Positions 35,417 through 44,724 of a stretch of DNA of 53,913 nucleotides are shown in pieces. The translations under genes and the position numbers were made by a program. Within the stretch, counting starts at the first letter, position 1. Each line of letters opens with the position of its first letter. The notes under the pieces are model-generated. The model made no database searches and had not been told where the DNA came from. It worked only from the letters and a program-made list of their open reading frames with translations. Location: contig NZ_AYKF01000071.1 of the NCBI RefSeq assembly GCF_003732545.1, forward strand, positions 1-53,913. The letters run 5' to 3'. The DNA is from Salinisphaera orenii subsp. halophila YIM 95161 (GTDB lineage Bacteria > Pseudomonadota > Gammaproteobacteria > Nevskiales > Salinisphaeraceae).

Positions 35417-36463
35417 ATGAACGCATCCAAGGACACAGACACCCCGGCCCGGACCCGGTTCCGGGCCGATGACCGCGACCGTTCGAGGTCGCCCCTGCGG
35501 CCGTGGCTGCTGTTACTGCTGCTCGCCGCCCTGATCGCGCTGCTGGCCAGCCGGCCTGAGCTGCGCCGGGACGCCGCGGCCAGCGCCCGCTCGGCCGTGT
35601 TCGACGGGCTGAACATCGCCCCGCGCCGGATCTACGCCTGGCGGCTGTGGCTCGCCGGGCTGGACGACAGCGCGCTGGGACGGCGCTGGGCATCGGCGGT
35701 CGAGCGCGCCGGCGCGGACCCGATCGTGCTGGGCGAGCGCTACCGCGACACGCACCGCTTCGCCCCCGACACCATCGAGGCGCGCGTCTACCGGACCACG
35801 CTGGAACGCGGCCGGCAGCTCGCGCTCCGCGTGACCCGAACCGACGACGACCGCGACCGGCTCTATGCCAGCGTCGAGCATCGCAGCGACGGCGACGCGG
35901 ACTGGTCGACCGTGGCCTCGCTGCCGACCGACGGCACGCGTCGCCGGATCATGGCCGAGGCCGACGGCGACTACCGTGTCGTGCTGCAGCCGGAACTGGC
36001 GGCCGACGTGGCGTTCACGCTGGCCGCGGCCACGGGCGGCTCGCTGGCGTTTCCGGTGGAAGGCGCGGCCGAGCGGGACATCGGCAGCGGCTTCGGCGCG
36101 CCCCGCGACGGCGGCACCCGCGACCATCACGGCGTGGACATCTTCGCCGCCCGGGGTACCCCGGTGCGCGCGGTGGCCGACGGCCGGGTGCGCACCGGCA
36201 CCGAAGGCATCGGCGGCAATCACGTCTGGCTGTCGTCGGGCATGCTCGGTATCGGCGGCGCCCGCTACTATTACGCCCACCTCGATGCATTCGAGGTCGA
36301 GTCCGGCGACTCGGTCGCCGCAGGCGACGTGCTCGGCACCGTGGGCAACACCGGCAACGCCCGCACCACGCCACCGCACCTGCACTTCGGCATCTATCTG
36401 AGCGGCGGCCCGGTCGATCCGGCGCCCTTTCTCGGGCCGCCGCCGCGGCTACCGGCACAGTAA
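35417..36463 (+). CDS. membrane-anchored M23 (LytM) peptidase
   Basis: A 348-aa protein with a basic cytoplasmic start, one membrane anchor (about 29-45) and a periplasmic part. The C-terminal LytM domain (about 210-340) has the zinc motif HHGVD (237-241) and HLH (321-323), plus YAHLD (H288). All expected metal ligands are present, so it should be an active peptidoglycan endopeptidase rather than a degenerate EnvC/NlpD-type activator. The start could be ATG 35417 or ATG 35390; neither has a strong ribosome site, and the family gives no clear preference. Confidence 0.85.
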   Translation: MNASKDTDTPARTRFRADDRDRSRSPLRPWLLLLLLAALIALLASRPELRRDAAASARSAVFDGLNIAPRRIYAWRLWLAGLDDSALGRRWASAVERAGADPIVLGERYRDTHRFAPDTIEARVYRTTLERGRQLALRVTRTDDDRDRLYASVEHRSDGDADWSTVASLPTDGTRRRIMAEADGDYRVVLQPELAADVAFTLAAATGGSLAFPVEGAAERDIGSGFGAPRDGGTRDHHGVDIFAARGTPVRAVADGRVRTGTEGIGGNHVWLSSGMLGIGGARYYYAHLDAFEVESGDSVAAGDVLGTVGNTGNARTTPPHLHFGIYLSGGPVDPAPFLGPPPRLPAQ

Positions 36464-36497
36464 CCGGCGCCCAGGGCCGGCGCGGCGTTCGAGTCGG

Positions 36498-36542
36498 CCT
36501 GGCCCGGCATACCGCCTCGACGGCAGGCGGTGGCCGGGCCGG
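36498..36542. terminator. strong hairpin between convergent genes
   Basis: Arms 36498-36516 (with GGCCCGG and ACCGCC) and 36525-36542 (with GGCGGT and CCGGGCC) pair around an 8-base loop, with small bulges. An outer GCCCAGGG / CCCTGGGC pair flanks them. It lies between the M23 and DUF2236 genes. There is no T tract, so it may be a bidirectional transcript-end structure rather than a classical terminator. Confidence 0.4.
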
Positions 36543-36641
36543 ACCCGCGCGCCCTGGGCCTATCGGGCGAGAATCAGCGCATGCGGACCGGCGGCCCGAG
36601 CCCACAGCGCGCGTCGCGCGCACGGGTTGCCGCCCCGCCCA

Positions 36642-37589
36642 TCACTCGAAGCGCAGACAGTCTCGCTCGGCCCCGGCGCGCCGGGCCGAGCGCACGGCCA
36701 CGCCCTCGGACATCGCCGCGCGGATGAGCGGGCCGATGCGGTGCAGGCTTTCCGCCGAGGCACGATCGACCAGACGCTGGCGCGGGGTCCGCTGGATCAG
36801 GGTTCGCGCCCAGGGCGGCAGCAGCGCCGCCCCCGCGCCGAGGAACATGCGGCGGGAGACGCCGGCCACCGGGATCGGCAGCGCCATGGATTCGAGCACG
36901 GCCAGGGTCTCGCGCGAGCGATGGTCGAAGCGCAGCGCCGGCTGCATCGCCGCGAAGTACTCGTCCATCTGCGCCTTGGATGCCGGCACGTCGGTCGCGC
37001 CCAAAGCCTCGGCGATACGCCGCGTCTCGTCGAAGTAGGCGTCCTGGGCCGCGCGGCTCAGATCCGGCCGACGATACCGCCGGTAGCCGGCCAGAAAACT
37101 GGCCATCTCGGTGCAGTGCACCCAGGTGAGCAGGTCCGGATCGTGGGCGGAGTAGGGTTCGCCGGCATCGGTGGTGCCGCGCACGCGGTCGTGGATGCGA
37201 TCGACCATCTCGATGATGCGGCGGGCGTCCGCGGTCGGCGCATAGGTGGTCGCGGCCACGAACATGGTCGTGCGGCGCAGGCGCCCGAGCGCGTCGTCGC
37301 GGAAGTTGGAGTGGTCGACCACGCCGGCCAGCGCGCGCGGGTGCAGCGTCTGCAGCATGAGCGCGGCGATGCCGCCGGCCATCATCCCCGGAAAATCGGC
37401 GTGGACTTTCCAGGTCACCGACCCCGGCCCGAACAGACCCGGATCGCCCGCGGGCGCGTCGTAGTCGATGCCGAAGTCCTCGGTTGTGGCCACCACGCCG
37501 ACGATGGCCTGGCGCAGGCGGGCGTACACCGGGGTCAGCAGTGCGTCGGGGCCCGGCAGGCGGCGGGACAGGCGATCGAGTCGGGACAT
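36642..37589 (-). CDS. DUF2236 / MpaB-type oxygenase-like protein
   Basis: A 315-aa protein of the DUF2236 family, related to latex-clearing Lcp and MpaB haem-type oxygenases. Conserved segments include LMLQTLHPRALAGVVDHSNF with the family His, LRRTTMFVAATTY, and WVHCTEMASFLAGYRRY. The natural substrate in bacteria is unknown. ATG 37589 is preferred; the frame can also open from a TTG at 37619, with ten unremarkable residues. Its gene is convergent with the M23 peptidase gene. Confidence 0.82.
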   Translation of the reverse strand: MSRLDRLSRRLPGPDALLTPVYARLRQAIVGVVATTEDFGIDYDAPAGDPGLFGPGSVTWKVHADFPGMMAGGIAALMLQTLHPRALAGVVDHSNFRDDALGRLRRTTMFVAATTYAPTADARRIIEMVDRIHDRVRGTTDAGEPYSAHDPDLLTWVHCTEMASFLAGYRRYRRPDLSRAAQDAYFDETRRIAEALGATDVPASKAQMDEYFAAMQPALRFDHRSRETLAVLESMALPIPVAGVSRRMFLGAGAALLPPWARTLIQRTPRQRLVDRASAESLHRIGPLIRAAMSEGVAVRSARRAGAERDCLRFE

Positions 37590-37646
37590 GGGCTCAGGAT
37601 AGCGGGCGTGTCGAGACAATACCGGCGGCGGCGGTACGCGGATGCG

Positions 37647-38243
37647 TCAGCGCGCGGCGTCCACGAATTCCCGCAGCGGCCGGTGCGCGGCCAGCAGCCA
37701 GTCCTCCACGCCGCGACCGCTGGCCGCGATCGCCGCCAGCAGCACCTCGCCGGCGGCGCGCGCATCCTCGCCGGCGTCGTGATGCGCGAACACGATGCCC
37801 AGATGTTCGGCCAGACCGGCCAGCCCCCAGCCGCGGCGGGCGAACTGCGGAAACGCACGCCGCGCGACCCGGGCCGAGTCCAGCCAGCGGGCGGCGATCG
37901 GCGCGAGATCATCGGCCGCACAGGCGCGGGCCAGCGCGGTGACGTCGAAGGCCGTGTGCGAGACCGCGATCCGGCCGGCCAGGCGCGCCGCGATCGTCGG
38001 CCGCAGCGCCGGCCAGTCCGGCGCGTCGCGCACATCGGCCGCATGCAGCCCGTGGATGGCGATATTGTGCGGCGAGAAATGGGCGCGCGGATTGACCCGC
38101 CACACCGCACAGTCGACCAGCGCGCCGCCGGCGAAACTCGCCAGACCGATCTGGCAGATGCTGCCCGGATCGGCGTTGGCGGTCTCGACGTCGACGGCGA
38201 TGAAATCCGGCGCCGGCGCGGCGCGCCCGATGGGCCGCGCCAC
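37647..38243 (-). CDS. DEDDh 3'-5' exonuclease (DnaQ/epsilon-like)
   Basis: A 198-aa nuclease domain protein. Exo I motif FIAVDVE gives D18 and E20; Exo II lies in SHTAFDV; Exo III is HHDAGEDARAA with the His and Asp of the DEDDh class. It is shorter than DnaQ and lacks a recognisable polymerase-binding tail, so it is likely a repair or RNA/DNA-processing exonuclease. The start is probably GTG at 38243, 25 bp after the DASS transporter stop, making a three-gene minus-strand operon (LOG, DASS, exonuclease). Confidence 0.85.
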   Translation of the reverse strand: MARPIGRAAPAPDFIAVDVETANADPGSICQIGLASFAGGALVDCAVWRVNPRAHFSPHNIAIHGLHAADVRDAPDWPALRPTIAARLAGRIAVSHTAFDVTALARACAADDLAPIAARWLDSARVARRAFPQFARRGWGLAGLAEHLGIVFAHHDAGEDARAAGEVLLAAIAASGRGVEDWLLAAHRPLREFVDAAR

Positions 38244-38268
38244 GCTCAGCCGCCGCCGCGCGCGGCGG

Positions 38269-39750
38269 CTACCACAGCCAGCCGATCAGCAGATAGGGCA
38301 CCAGCGTGGCGATGATCACGCAGATGACGTTGAGCACGAAGCCGGCGCGGATCATCGACTGGATGCGCATGCGACCGGTGGCGAACACGATGGCGTTGGG
38401 CGGCGTGGCCACCGGCATCATGAACGCACAGCTGGCCGCGAGCGCGGCCGGCACGGTCAGCAACAGCACGTCGACGCCGACCGATCCGGCCAGGGCCCCG
38501 AGCAGCGGCATGAACACGGCCGCGGTCGCGGTGTTCGAACTGACCTCGGTCAGCGAGATGATCACCAGCACCACGGCGCCGATCAACAGGACGGCCGGCA
38601 GCGCGCCGAAGATCTCCATCTGGGTGGCGATCCATTCGGCCAGCCCCGTCTCCTTGATCGCGCCGGCCAGCGCCAGACCGCCGCCGAACAGCAGCAGCAC
38701 GCCCCAGGGCACGTTCGCCTCGTTCTCCCAGCTCATCAGCCGCGCGCCCTTGCCGTCGCCGGCCGGAATCACGAACAGCGACACGCCGATGGCCATGGCG
38801 ATGAGCGCGTCGGACAGCCAGTCGAGGCCGTAGTCGGTCAGCAGCGGCCGGCTGATCCACAGCGCGGCGGCGAGCAGGAACATGCCGCCGACGCGCTTTT
38901 CCGCGCTCGACATCGGCCCGAGCTCGTCCAGCTCGCCCTTGAGCATGTCGCGGCCGGCCTTGCCGGTGTCCAGCTCGAAACCGCCGCGCACCAGCCAGGC
39001 CCAGGCCGCGGCCATCATGACGATGGAAACCGGCAGCCCCACCATCATCCACTGGGCGAAGCCGATGTCGATGCCCTGATCCGAGGAGAGATAGCCGGCC
39101 AGCAGCGCGTTGGGCGGCGTGCCGATGAGGGTGGCGACACCGCCGATGGAGGCGGAATAGGCGATCGCCAGCAGCAGGCGCGTGGCGTAGCGCTCGACCG
39201 CGGGCGCCTGCTCGCCCTCGGGGTCGTCGGCCATCAGGCTGACCACCGACATGCCGATCGGCAGCATCATGATCGAGGTCGCGGTGTTGGACACCCACAT
39301 GCTGATGAAGCCGGTGGCGATCATGAAGCCGGCGATCTGGCGCTTCGGCTGGGTACCGACAGCCAGCAGCGTGGTCAGGGCGATGCGCCGGTGCAGGTTC
39401 CAGCGCTGCATCGCCAGCCCGATCAGAAAGCCGCCAAGAAACAGGAAGATGATGTCGTCGGCGTAGCCGTTGGCCAGATCCTGGAAGTCGCCGATGCCGA
39501 TCGCCGGGCCGAGCGCGAGCGGCAGCAGCGAGGTGGCCGGGATCGGGATCGCCTCGGTGGCCCACCAGGTGGCCATGAACAGCGCCAGCCCGGCGCAGTG
39601 CCAGGCCGGCGCATCCATGCCGGTGGGTGCCGGCAGCAGCAGCGTCGCGATCAGGAACAACGGCCCCAGCGCCAGGCCGATGCGTCCGGCGCGACTGGCG
39701 GCATGGGCGTTCTGCTGATTCGCGCTGACGCTTTCCTGGCTGGAACTCAT
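38269..39750 (-). CDS. DASS-family (SLC13) anion:sodium symporter
   Basis: Inner-membrane transporter of 493 aa with about eleven hydrophobic segments. Both DASS repeat motifs are present: SNTATSIMMLP and SNTATAAVFMPLL, the SNT signatures that bind sodium and carboxylate. The PPNALL and PPNAIVFATG turns are also conserved. The substrate is probably a dicarboxylate such as succinate or a related anion; sulfate is possible. Start ATG 39750 overlaps the LOG stop (ATGA). Confidence 0.92.
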   Translation of the reverse strand: MSSSQESVSANQQNAHAASRAGRIGLALGPLFLIATLLLPAPTGMDAPAWHCAGLALFMATWWATEAIPIPATSLLPLALGPAIGIGDFQDLANGYADDIIFLFLGGFLIGLAMQRWNLHRRIALTTLLAVGTQPKRQIAGFMIATGFISMWVSNTATSIMMLPIGMSVVSLMADDPEGEQAPAVERYATRLLLAIAYSASIGGVATLIGTPPNALLAGYLSSDQGIDIGFAQWMMVGLPVSIVMMAAAWAWLVRGGFELDTGKAGRDMLKGELDELGPMSSAEKRVGGMFLLAAALWISRPLLTDYGLDWLSDALIAMAIGVSLFVIPAGDGKGARLMSWENEANVPWGVLLLFGGGLALAGAIKETGLAEWIATQMEIFGALPAVLLIGAVVLVIISLTEVSSNTATAAVFMPLLGALAGSVGVDVLLLTVPAALAASCAFMMPVATPPNAIVFATGRMRIQSMIRAGFVLNVICVIIATLVPYLLIGWLW

Positions 39751-40346
39751 GGGCGGATGGCCTCGTCGGTCGTGGTGGGGTCGGCCTCGGCGGCGCCGAG
39801 ACGCGCGAGCAGGGTCGTCGGCTCGGCGGCGACCCGCACGCGCTCGACCTGGGCGGCGGCGACGAAGCCTTCGGCGCACATGTGCGCGAGGCAGTCGCGC
39901 AGCGGCGCATAGAAGCCGTCGATGTCGAGCAGGCCGCAGGGCTTGTCGTGATGACCGAGCTGATGCCAGGTGAGCACTTCGAACAGCTCCTCGAGGGTGC
40001 CGAAGCCGCCCGGCAGGGCAATGAAGGCGTCGGCGTTGTCGATCATCAGGCGCTTGCGCTCGTGCATGCTGTGGACGATGCGCAGATCGGTGAGCCCGTC
40101 GTGGGCCAGCTCGCGGTCGAGCATCGACTGCGGGATCACGCCCAGCACTTCGCCGCCGGCCGCGCGCGCGGCGTCGGCCATCGCCCCCATCAGGCCGATC
40201 CGGGCGCCGCCGTAGACCAGCCGCAGCCCCGCCGCCGCCAGCGCGCAGCCGAGTCCGGCCGCAGCCTCGCGGTAGATCCGCCGCCCACCGTCGCGCGAGC
40301 CGCAGTAGACACAGACCGATTGGATACGCGCGGGCGCCTGACTCAT
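39747..40346 (-). CDS. LOG-family (TIGR00730) nucleotide hydrolase
   Basis: A 199-aa Rossmann-fold protein of the LONELY GUY family, which cleaves the N-glycosidic bond of nucleoside 5'-monophosphates; some members make free cytokinins. It carries VCVYCGSRDG near the start, YGGARIGLMG, the HSMHERKRLM segment and the catalytic PGGFGTLEELFEVLTW motif. First gene of an operon with the DASS transporter and exonuclease. Confidence 0.93.
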   Translation of the reverse strand: MSQAPARIQSVCVYCGSRDGGRRIYREAAAGLGCALAAAGLRLVYGGARIGLMGAMADAARAAGGEVLGVIPQSMLDRELAHDGLTDLRIVHSMHERKRLMIDNADAFIALPGGFGTLEELFEVLTWHQLGHHDKPCGLLDIDGFYAPLRDCLAHMCAEGFVAAAQVERVRVAAEPTTLLARLGAAEADPTTTDEAIRP

Positions 40347-40385
40347 GTCAACAGCATACCGGCCCCGGCCCGCCGCCGGCGACGG

Positions 40386-41762
40386 TCAGCGCGCATCGTC
40401 GCGGTCCTTGACGAAGGTTTCATCGGTCTCGCCCCGGAAGAACCGCCGACCGTAGATCAGCAGGCACAGGCCGATGCCGACCCCGAACGCCCAGGCCGCG
40501 CCCTGGGTCACCAGCACCCCGGCAGTCACGCCCGCGATGCCCAGATCGCGCTGGCTGCGCGCCTCCATGATGCCGATGCGCACGCTGACATAGCCCTGAA
40601 TGAGCAGCGTCAGCGCCAGAGCCACGCCCAGAATCGGCTGAATGACCGAGACGATCGGCAGCAGCAGCAGACCGGTGTTGGTGCCCCAGCGGAACGAGCC
40701 CGCGCCGCCGAAGATCGAATCCATCGCCTTTCGGCCTTCCTTGTAGCGTTCGGTGATGACCACGTGCATCGCCGCCCACAACGGGCCGCACATGGCCACG
40801 TCCGGGCCGAACACGCTCATCGCGGCGTTGCGACTGCCGAAGATCATGTGCGCCCGGTCCGGGCTGTAGTCGATGGACTCGTCCGGACGCGACCCCTCGG
40901 CCTCGTCCAGCAGCGCCTTGGACTGGAGCACGTCGCCGAAGAGCACGATATAGGTCGCGGCCACCATCGGCAGGGCCTGGATGAAGAACCATAGCGGCGG
41001 CAGACCCACACCGAAGACCGTGTACTCGCGCCAGAGGGTGACGAAATCGGGCTTGGAGAAGCCCCATTCCACATCCGGCCACGGCGCCTCGCCGAACAGC
41101 GGCGCGAGCACGATCGCCAGGGCGATGATGGGGAATATCCCGAGCTTGCCGATCAAGCCGAAGACGACGCTGCGCTGCTTCAGGGCGTTGAATCCCTGAG
41201 AAAAGATCAGCAGGAAGGCCAGCCCGACCGCGATCGAGATGGTGAAAGGGAAGGTCCAGAACCGGCCGTCGTCGGCGAACACGGTGTTCACCGCCGCCAG
41301 CCCCGCGCCCATGATGATCCCGGCCTTGAGCGCCGGCGGCACGAAACGCACCACCTGTCGCGCGAGCCCGGTCACGCCCAGCCCGATGGACAGCGCGCCG
41401 AGCATGAACTGAAAGGCGATCAGCGCGTGGACGCGATCGGTGCCCTCGGGAAAGCCCTCGCAGTAGGCGATCAGCAGCGGGATCGCGGGCGTGATCCAGC
41501 CGGGGACCACGGGATCGCCGAGCAGATGATGGGTGAGATAGAGCAGGCCGTTGAGCATGACCACCGCGAGTGCGGCCTCGAAGGGCATGCCCAGCAGGTC
41601 CGTCATCAGCGGGATCGCGGCCAGATCCACCGCACACATGAGCAGCCCCTGCAGATAATCGGGCCACTCGAAGCGGTAGTGAAGGAACGGCAGGCGCAGC
41701 TTGAACGGCCCCATGCCCCAGTACGGCGCTTCGCCGCGGGTGCGATCTCCCCAGTGCGTCAT
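40386..41762 (-). CDS. polytopic membrane permease, substrate unknown (NCS2/SLC23-like)
   Basis: A 458-aa integral membrane protein with about twelve hydrophobic segments. Segments such as DPVVPGWITPAIPLLIAY, FVPPALKAGIIMGAGLAAVNT and the half-helix-like GSRNAAMSVFGPDVAMCGPLWA suggest the SLC23/SulP-type inverted repeat fold. I do not see a clear nucleobase-transporter signature, so the substrate is open. Divergent from the terC-like gene. The C terminus is charged and cytoplasmic. Confidence 0.65.
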   Translation of the reverse strand: MTHWGDRTRGEAPYWGMGPFKLRLPFLHYRFEWPDYLQGLLMCAVDLAAIPLMTDLLGMPFEAALAVVMLNGLLYLTHHLLGDPVVPGWITPAIPLLIAYCEGFPEGTDRVHALIAFQFMLGALSIGLGVTGLARQVVRFVPPALKAGIIMGAGLAAVNTVFADDGRFWTFPFTISIAVGLAFLLIFSQGFNALKQRSVVFGLIGKLGIFPIIALAIVLAPLFGEAPWPDVEWGFSKPDFVTLWREYTVFGVGLPPLWFFIQALPMVAATYIVLFGDVLQSKALLDEAEGSRPDESIDYSPDRAHMIFGSRNAAMSVFGPDVAMCGPLWAAMHVVITERYKEGRKAMDSIFGGAGSFRWGTNTGLLLLPIVSVIQPILGVALALTLLIQGYVSVRIGIMEARSQRDLGIAGVTAGVLVTQGAAWAFGVGIGLCLLIYGRRFFRGETDETFVKDRDDAR

Positions 41763-41997
41763 ATGCTTGCGTTACGGTCGCTGAACAGGCCGCAAGATTA
41801 TTGACCCGGGAGCCGAACACGCAACTGTTCGCGATTTCTCGTCGGCGACTAACTCGGGCCGGCCGCGTGAGCGAAGCAGGCGTGGCCACCGAACCGAGTA
41901 CAGGCGCCGCGGTCTTAACAGCGCGTTGAGGCGAACGGCGTTAAGCTCGCGCCGGCCGCGCCGCGGCCCGAACGCGATCATCAAAGCGAGAATCCAC

Positions 41998-42984
41998 ATG
42001 CATGTGCCGGTCTGGGTCTGGGCTACCACCATTGCGGGCATCATCGCCCTGCTGATCTTCGATTTCGTCGCCCACGTGCGCAAGCCGCACGAGCCGAGCC
42101 TGCGGGAGGCCGGCGGCTGGTCAGTGTTCTACGTGGTGCTCGCGCTGCTGTTCGGCGCCGGGCTCTGGTACGTCTGGGGCCACCAGCACGGGGTCGAATA
42201 TCTGGCCGGCTACGTCACCGAGAAGAGCCTCTCGGTCGACAACCTGTTCGTGTTCGTCATCATCATGTCCGCCTTCGCCGTGCCCAAGGCCTACCAGCAG
42301 AAGGTGCTGCTGATCGGCGTGGTGATCGCGCTCATCCTGCGCACCATCTTCATCGCCCTCGGCGCGGCCGCCATCGAGCATTTCTCCTGGGTGTTCTACA
42401 TCTTCGGCCTGTTCCTGCTCTACACCGCCTACAGCCTCGCGACCTCTTCCCACGACGAGGACGAAGCGTTCGAGCCCAACATCATGGTGCGGCTGGCGCA
42501 GAAGTATCTGCCGGCGACCGACGAATACAACGGCGCGAAGATGACCGTCGTCGAAAATGGAAAGCGCATGATCACGCCCATGCTGATCGTGATGATCGCC
42601 ATCGGCGCCACCGACATCCTGTTCGCGCTGGACTCGATCCCGGCGATCTACGGGCTCACCAAGGAGCCCTATATCGTGTTCACGGCCAACGCCTTCGCCC
42701 TGCTCGGCCTGATCCAGCTCTACTTTCTGCTCGGCGGCCTGCTCGACCGGCTGATCTATCTCAGCAAGGGTCTGGCGCTGGTGCTCGGCTTCATCGGCGC
42801 GAAGCTCATCGTGGAGGCGCTGCACGGCAACGAACTGCCCTTCATCAACGGCGGCGAGCCGGTGCACGCGGTACCGGAGATCCCGATCTGGTTCTCGCTG
42901 TCGGTCATCATCGGCATTCTGGTGGTCACCACCGTCGCCAGTCTGATCCAGTCAGCGCGCGCGGACCGCAAGAACGGCCACTGA
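41998..42984 (+). CDS. TerC/Alx-family membrane protein
   Basis: A 328-aa inner-membrane protein with about nine hydrophobic segments. The TerC acidic motifs are LSVDNLFVF and the second-repeat FALDSIPAI. The central ENGKRMITPMLIVM segment is family-typical. Relatives export manganese or take part in tellurite and acid/base stress responses. Such genes often follow a yybP-ykoY manganese riboswitch; I looked in the 235-bp upstream region and saw none. Start at 41998 gives the family terminus MHVPVWVW; the longer frame from 41926 is not protein-like. Confidence 0.9.
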   Translation: MHVPVWVWATTIAGIIALLIFDFVAHVRKPHEPSLREAGGWSVFYVVLALLFGAGLWYVWGHQHGVEYLAGYVTEKSLSVDNLFVFVIIMSAFAVPKAYQQKVLLIGVVIALILRTIFIALGAAAIEHFSWVFYIFGLFLLYTAYSLATSSHDEDEAFEPNIMVRLAQKYLPATDEYNGAKMTVVENGKRMITPMLIVMIAIGATDILFALDSIPAIYGLTKEPYIVFTANAFALLGLIQLYFLLGGLLDRLIYLSKGLALVLGFIGAKLIVEALHGNELPFINGGEPVHAVPEIPIWFSLSVIIGILVVTTVASLIQSARADRKNGH

Positions 42985-43105
42985 CCCCCGAGGCCCGCGT
43001 CCATGGCCCAAGCGCGGAGACGCACTCCGGCATTGCGGCGCCTGCACGGGACTCGGAAGGCGGGCGCGGTGATACCCGGCGCAACTGCTATCGCCTGCGG
43101 GCATG

Positions 43106-43134
43106 AAAAAGGGCTGGAGCGCATGCCCCAGCCC
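43106..43134 (-). terminator. rho-independent terminator of the lipoprotein hydrolase gene
   Basis: On the minus strand: GGGCTGG (43134-43128), a 10-base loop, CCAGCCC (43117-43111), then TTTTT. It lies 20 bp downstream of the hydrolase stop. Confidence 0.85.
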
Positions 43135-43154
43135 TCGACGGGCGCCGGCCCCGA

Positions 43155-44588
43155 TCAGGACGCCGGACAGGCGGGGATGCCGGCCCGCTGCTCACGGGTG
43201 AACTGGCAGCCGTAGTTCTCGTCGTCGATCGCGTCACGTGAGACCGAGTCGCCGGCCGGCTTCTGGCCGTTCTGCTCCCAGGCGATCATGGCGTTGAAGG
43301 CCTCGACGAGTTCCGCCGGCTCCCAGTCGCAGTGCGGCGAGGCCCGTATCGCGCGCTGAACCAGCAGATCCTCGTTGCCGTTGGCCTGGGCGCGCTCCCG
43401 GTAGAGCTGTTCGTGCAGGAAGGGCACGTACAGATCGCCGGTGTTGTGCAGCGTCACCACCGGCACGCTGAACTCGCCGTTGATCTTCGGAATCCAGCGC
43501 AGACCGTCGGGCTGCGGGGGATTGGCATCCGGGTTCGCGTTCACCCGCAGCATGCTCTGATTGAACAGGCTCTCGTCATCGCTGACCGCGTTGGGGTCGC
43601 CGTCGTAGTTGTAGTGCACCTCCGGGTTGCCGAAGCTGTTGCGCGCCAGGATGCCGTTGACCGTGCCGTCACGCCCCCCGGTACCCATCACGACGTTGTA
43701 GTAGCCGCCTCGGAAACCCTGCTCGAACGCCGGCCGGTCGCCCCCGCTGAGCGTGCGGACGATGTTCTCCAACCGCAGGCCGGCCTCGGTGGGCACGCCC
43801 TGCTGTTCGAAGCTCGGAGGTGCTTCCCAGAGCACCGCATCGATCGCCGACTGGTCGAACTCGGCCGGATAGCTGTTCGGTCCGAGATCCGCGGCATGCT
43901 GGGCCGCAAAGGTGACGTTGCCCAGGTAATCGAACTCGGCGGTACCTCCGACCACGCCACAGCGCGGCACGGCGCCGGCATAGCTCGTCTTGTGGTTGGC
44001 GTTGGCCAGGGTCTCGGCTTCGATGGCGGCGGCGGTGACGTGTCCGCCCATCGAATCGCCGGTGATATAGATCTTGTCCGGCGCCATGAGCGTACGCCCG
44101 TTCTCGGCGGCGATATCGGTGATCGCGTTGGCCAGGGCGTTCGTATCCTCCACGCCGACACGCACGTCGTAGTAGTTCTTGCTGTAGCTCGAGGCGGCCC
44201 AGGCATAGCCCTGACTGATGTAATAGCTGCGCAGCGGCGCATTACCCACCGTGAGCTGTTCGCCCTCGCCGCGATAACCATGCGCATACATGACGAGCAT
44301 GCCGTTCCAGTTGCCCTCGGTGGGCACCTCGACACGGTAGCCCGCGCCGTCCAGAACACCCCACCAGCGGTCGGTCTCGACGCCGTCCAGCGCCTCGAAC
44401 GGTAGCGTCGACTCGTCGACGGAAAAACTGCGGTCGTCCTGCAGCCTGACGGTTTCGGCGTTGTCCGTGTCGTCGACGGCCACGTCATCGCCGTCGTCGC
44501 TCGAGCACCCCGCCACCAGCGCACTCGCACAGGCGAGCGCCAGGACCTGAGTCCAGCGTAGATCGATCCTCCTTCCCCTCCTGCGCAC
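43155..44588 (-). CDS. alpha/beta-hydrolase lipoprotein
   Basis: A 477-aa lipoprotein with lipobox V25-A-G-C28 followed by an acidic Asp-rich linker (SSDDGDDVAVDDTDN). The hydrolase part has YAHGYRGEGEQL, the nucleophile elbow G177-D-S179-M-G181, and a late VTLHNTGDLYVPFLHEQLY carrying an acid candidate. SPHCDWEP may hold the catalytic His. Several cysteines near the end (HCDW, YGCQF, PACPAS) suggest a disulfide. The substrate is unknown; esterase, tannase or polymer depolymerase are all possible. The GTG at 44588 gives the best lipoprotein signal. A perfect AAGGAGG at 44574-44568 lies inside the reading frame with no normal start codon at the right distance. Confidence 0.75.
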   Translation of the reverse strand: MRRRGRRIDLRWTQVLALACASALVAGCSSDDGDDVAVDDTDNAETVRLQDDRSFSVDESTLPFEALDGVETDRWWGVLDGAGYRVEVPTEGNWNGMLVMYAHGYRGEGEQLTVGNAPLRSYYISQGYAWAASSYSKNYYDVRVGVEDTNALANAITDIAAENGRTLMAPDKIYITGDSMGGHVTAAAIEAETLANANHKTSYAGAVPRCGVVGGTAEFDYLGNVTFAAQHAADLGPNSYPAEFDQSAIDAVLWEAPPSFEQQGVPTEAGLRLENIVRTLSGGDRPAFEQGFRGGYYNVVMGTGGRDGTVNGILARNSFGNPEVHYNYDGDPNAVSDDESLFNQSMLRVNANPDANPPQPDGLRWIPKINGEFSVPVVTLHNTGDLYVPFLHEQLYRERAQANGNEDLLVQRAIRASPHCDWEPAELVEAFNAMIAWEQNGQKPAGDSVSRDAIDDENYGCQFTREQRAGIPACPAS

Positions 44589-44694
44589 CGTTGCCGCGGC
44601 CTTGTGGCGACCGTCTCGCTCCGGCGCGATTATTTTCGGTTGGTATCCGCTCCCGGTCGGCGTAAAACGAAACACGATTTCACCGACAGCATCG

Positions 44695-44724
44695 AGTAAT
44701 CCACCGTCGCACTGCACAAGTCAA
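44695..44724 (-). promoter_or_regulatory. weak promoter candidate for the lipoprotein hydrolase
   Basis: Read on the minus strand, TTGACT (44724-44719) is a good -35 with five of six matches. ATTACT (44700-44695) is a poor -10 at 18-bp spacing. It lies about 110 bp upstream of the GTG start. Confidence 0.3.

Noticed and set aside
41763-41997. Possible yybP-ykoY manganese riboswitch upstream of the TerC-type gene
   Set aside because: The conserved aptamer core sequences could not be found by eye, and no terminator or anti-terminator pair was visible.
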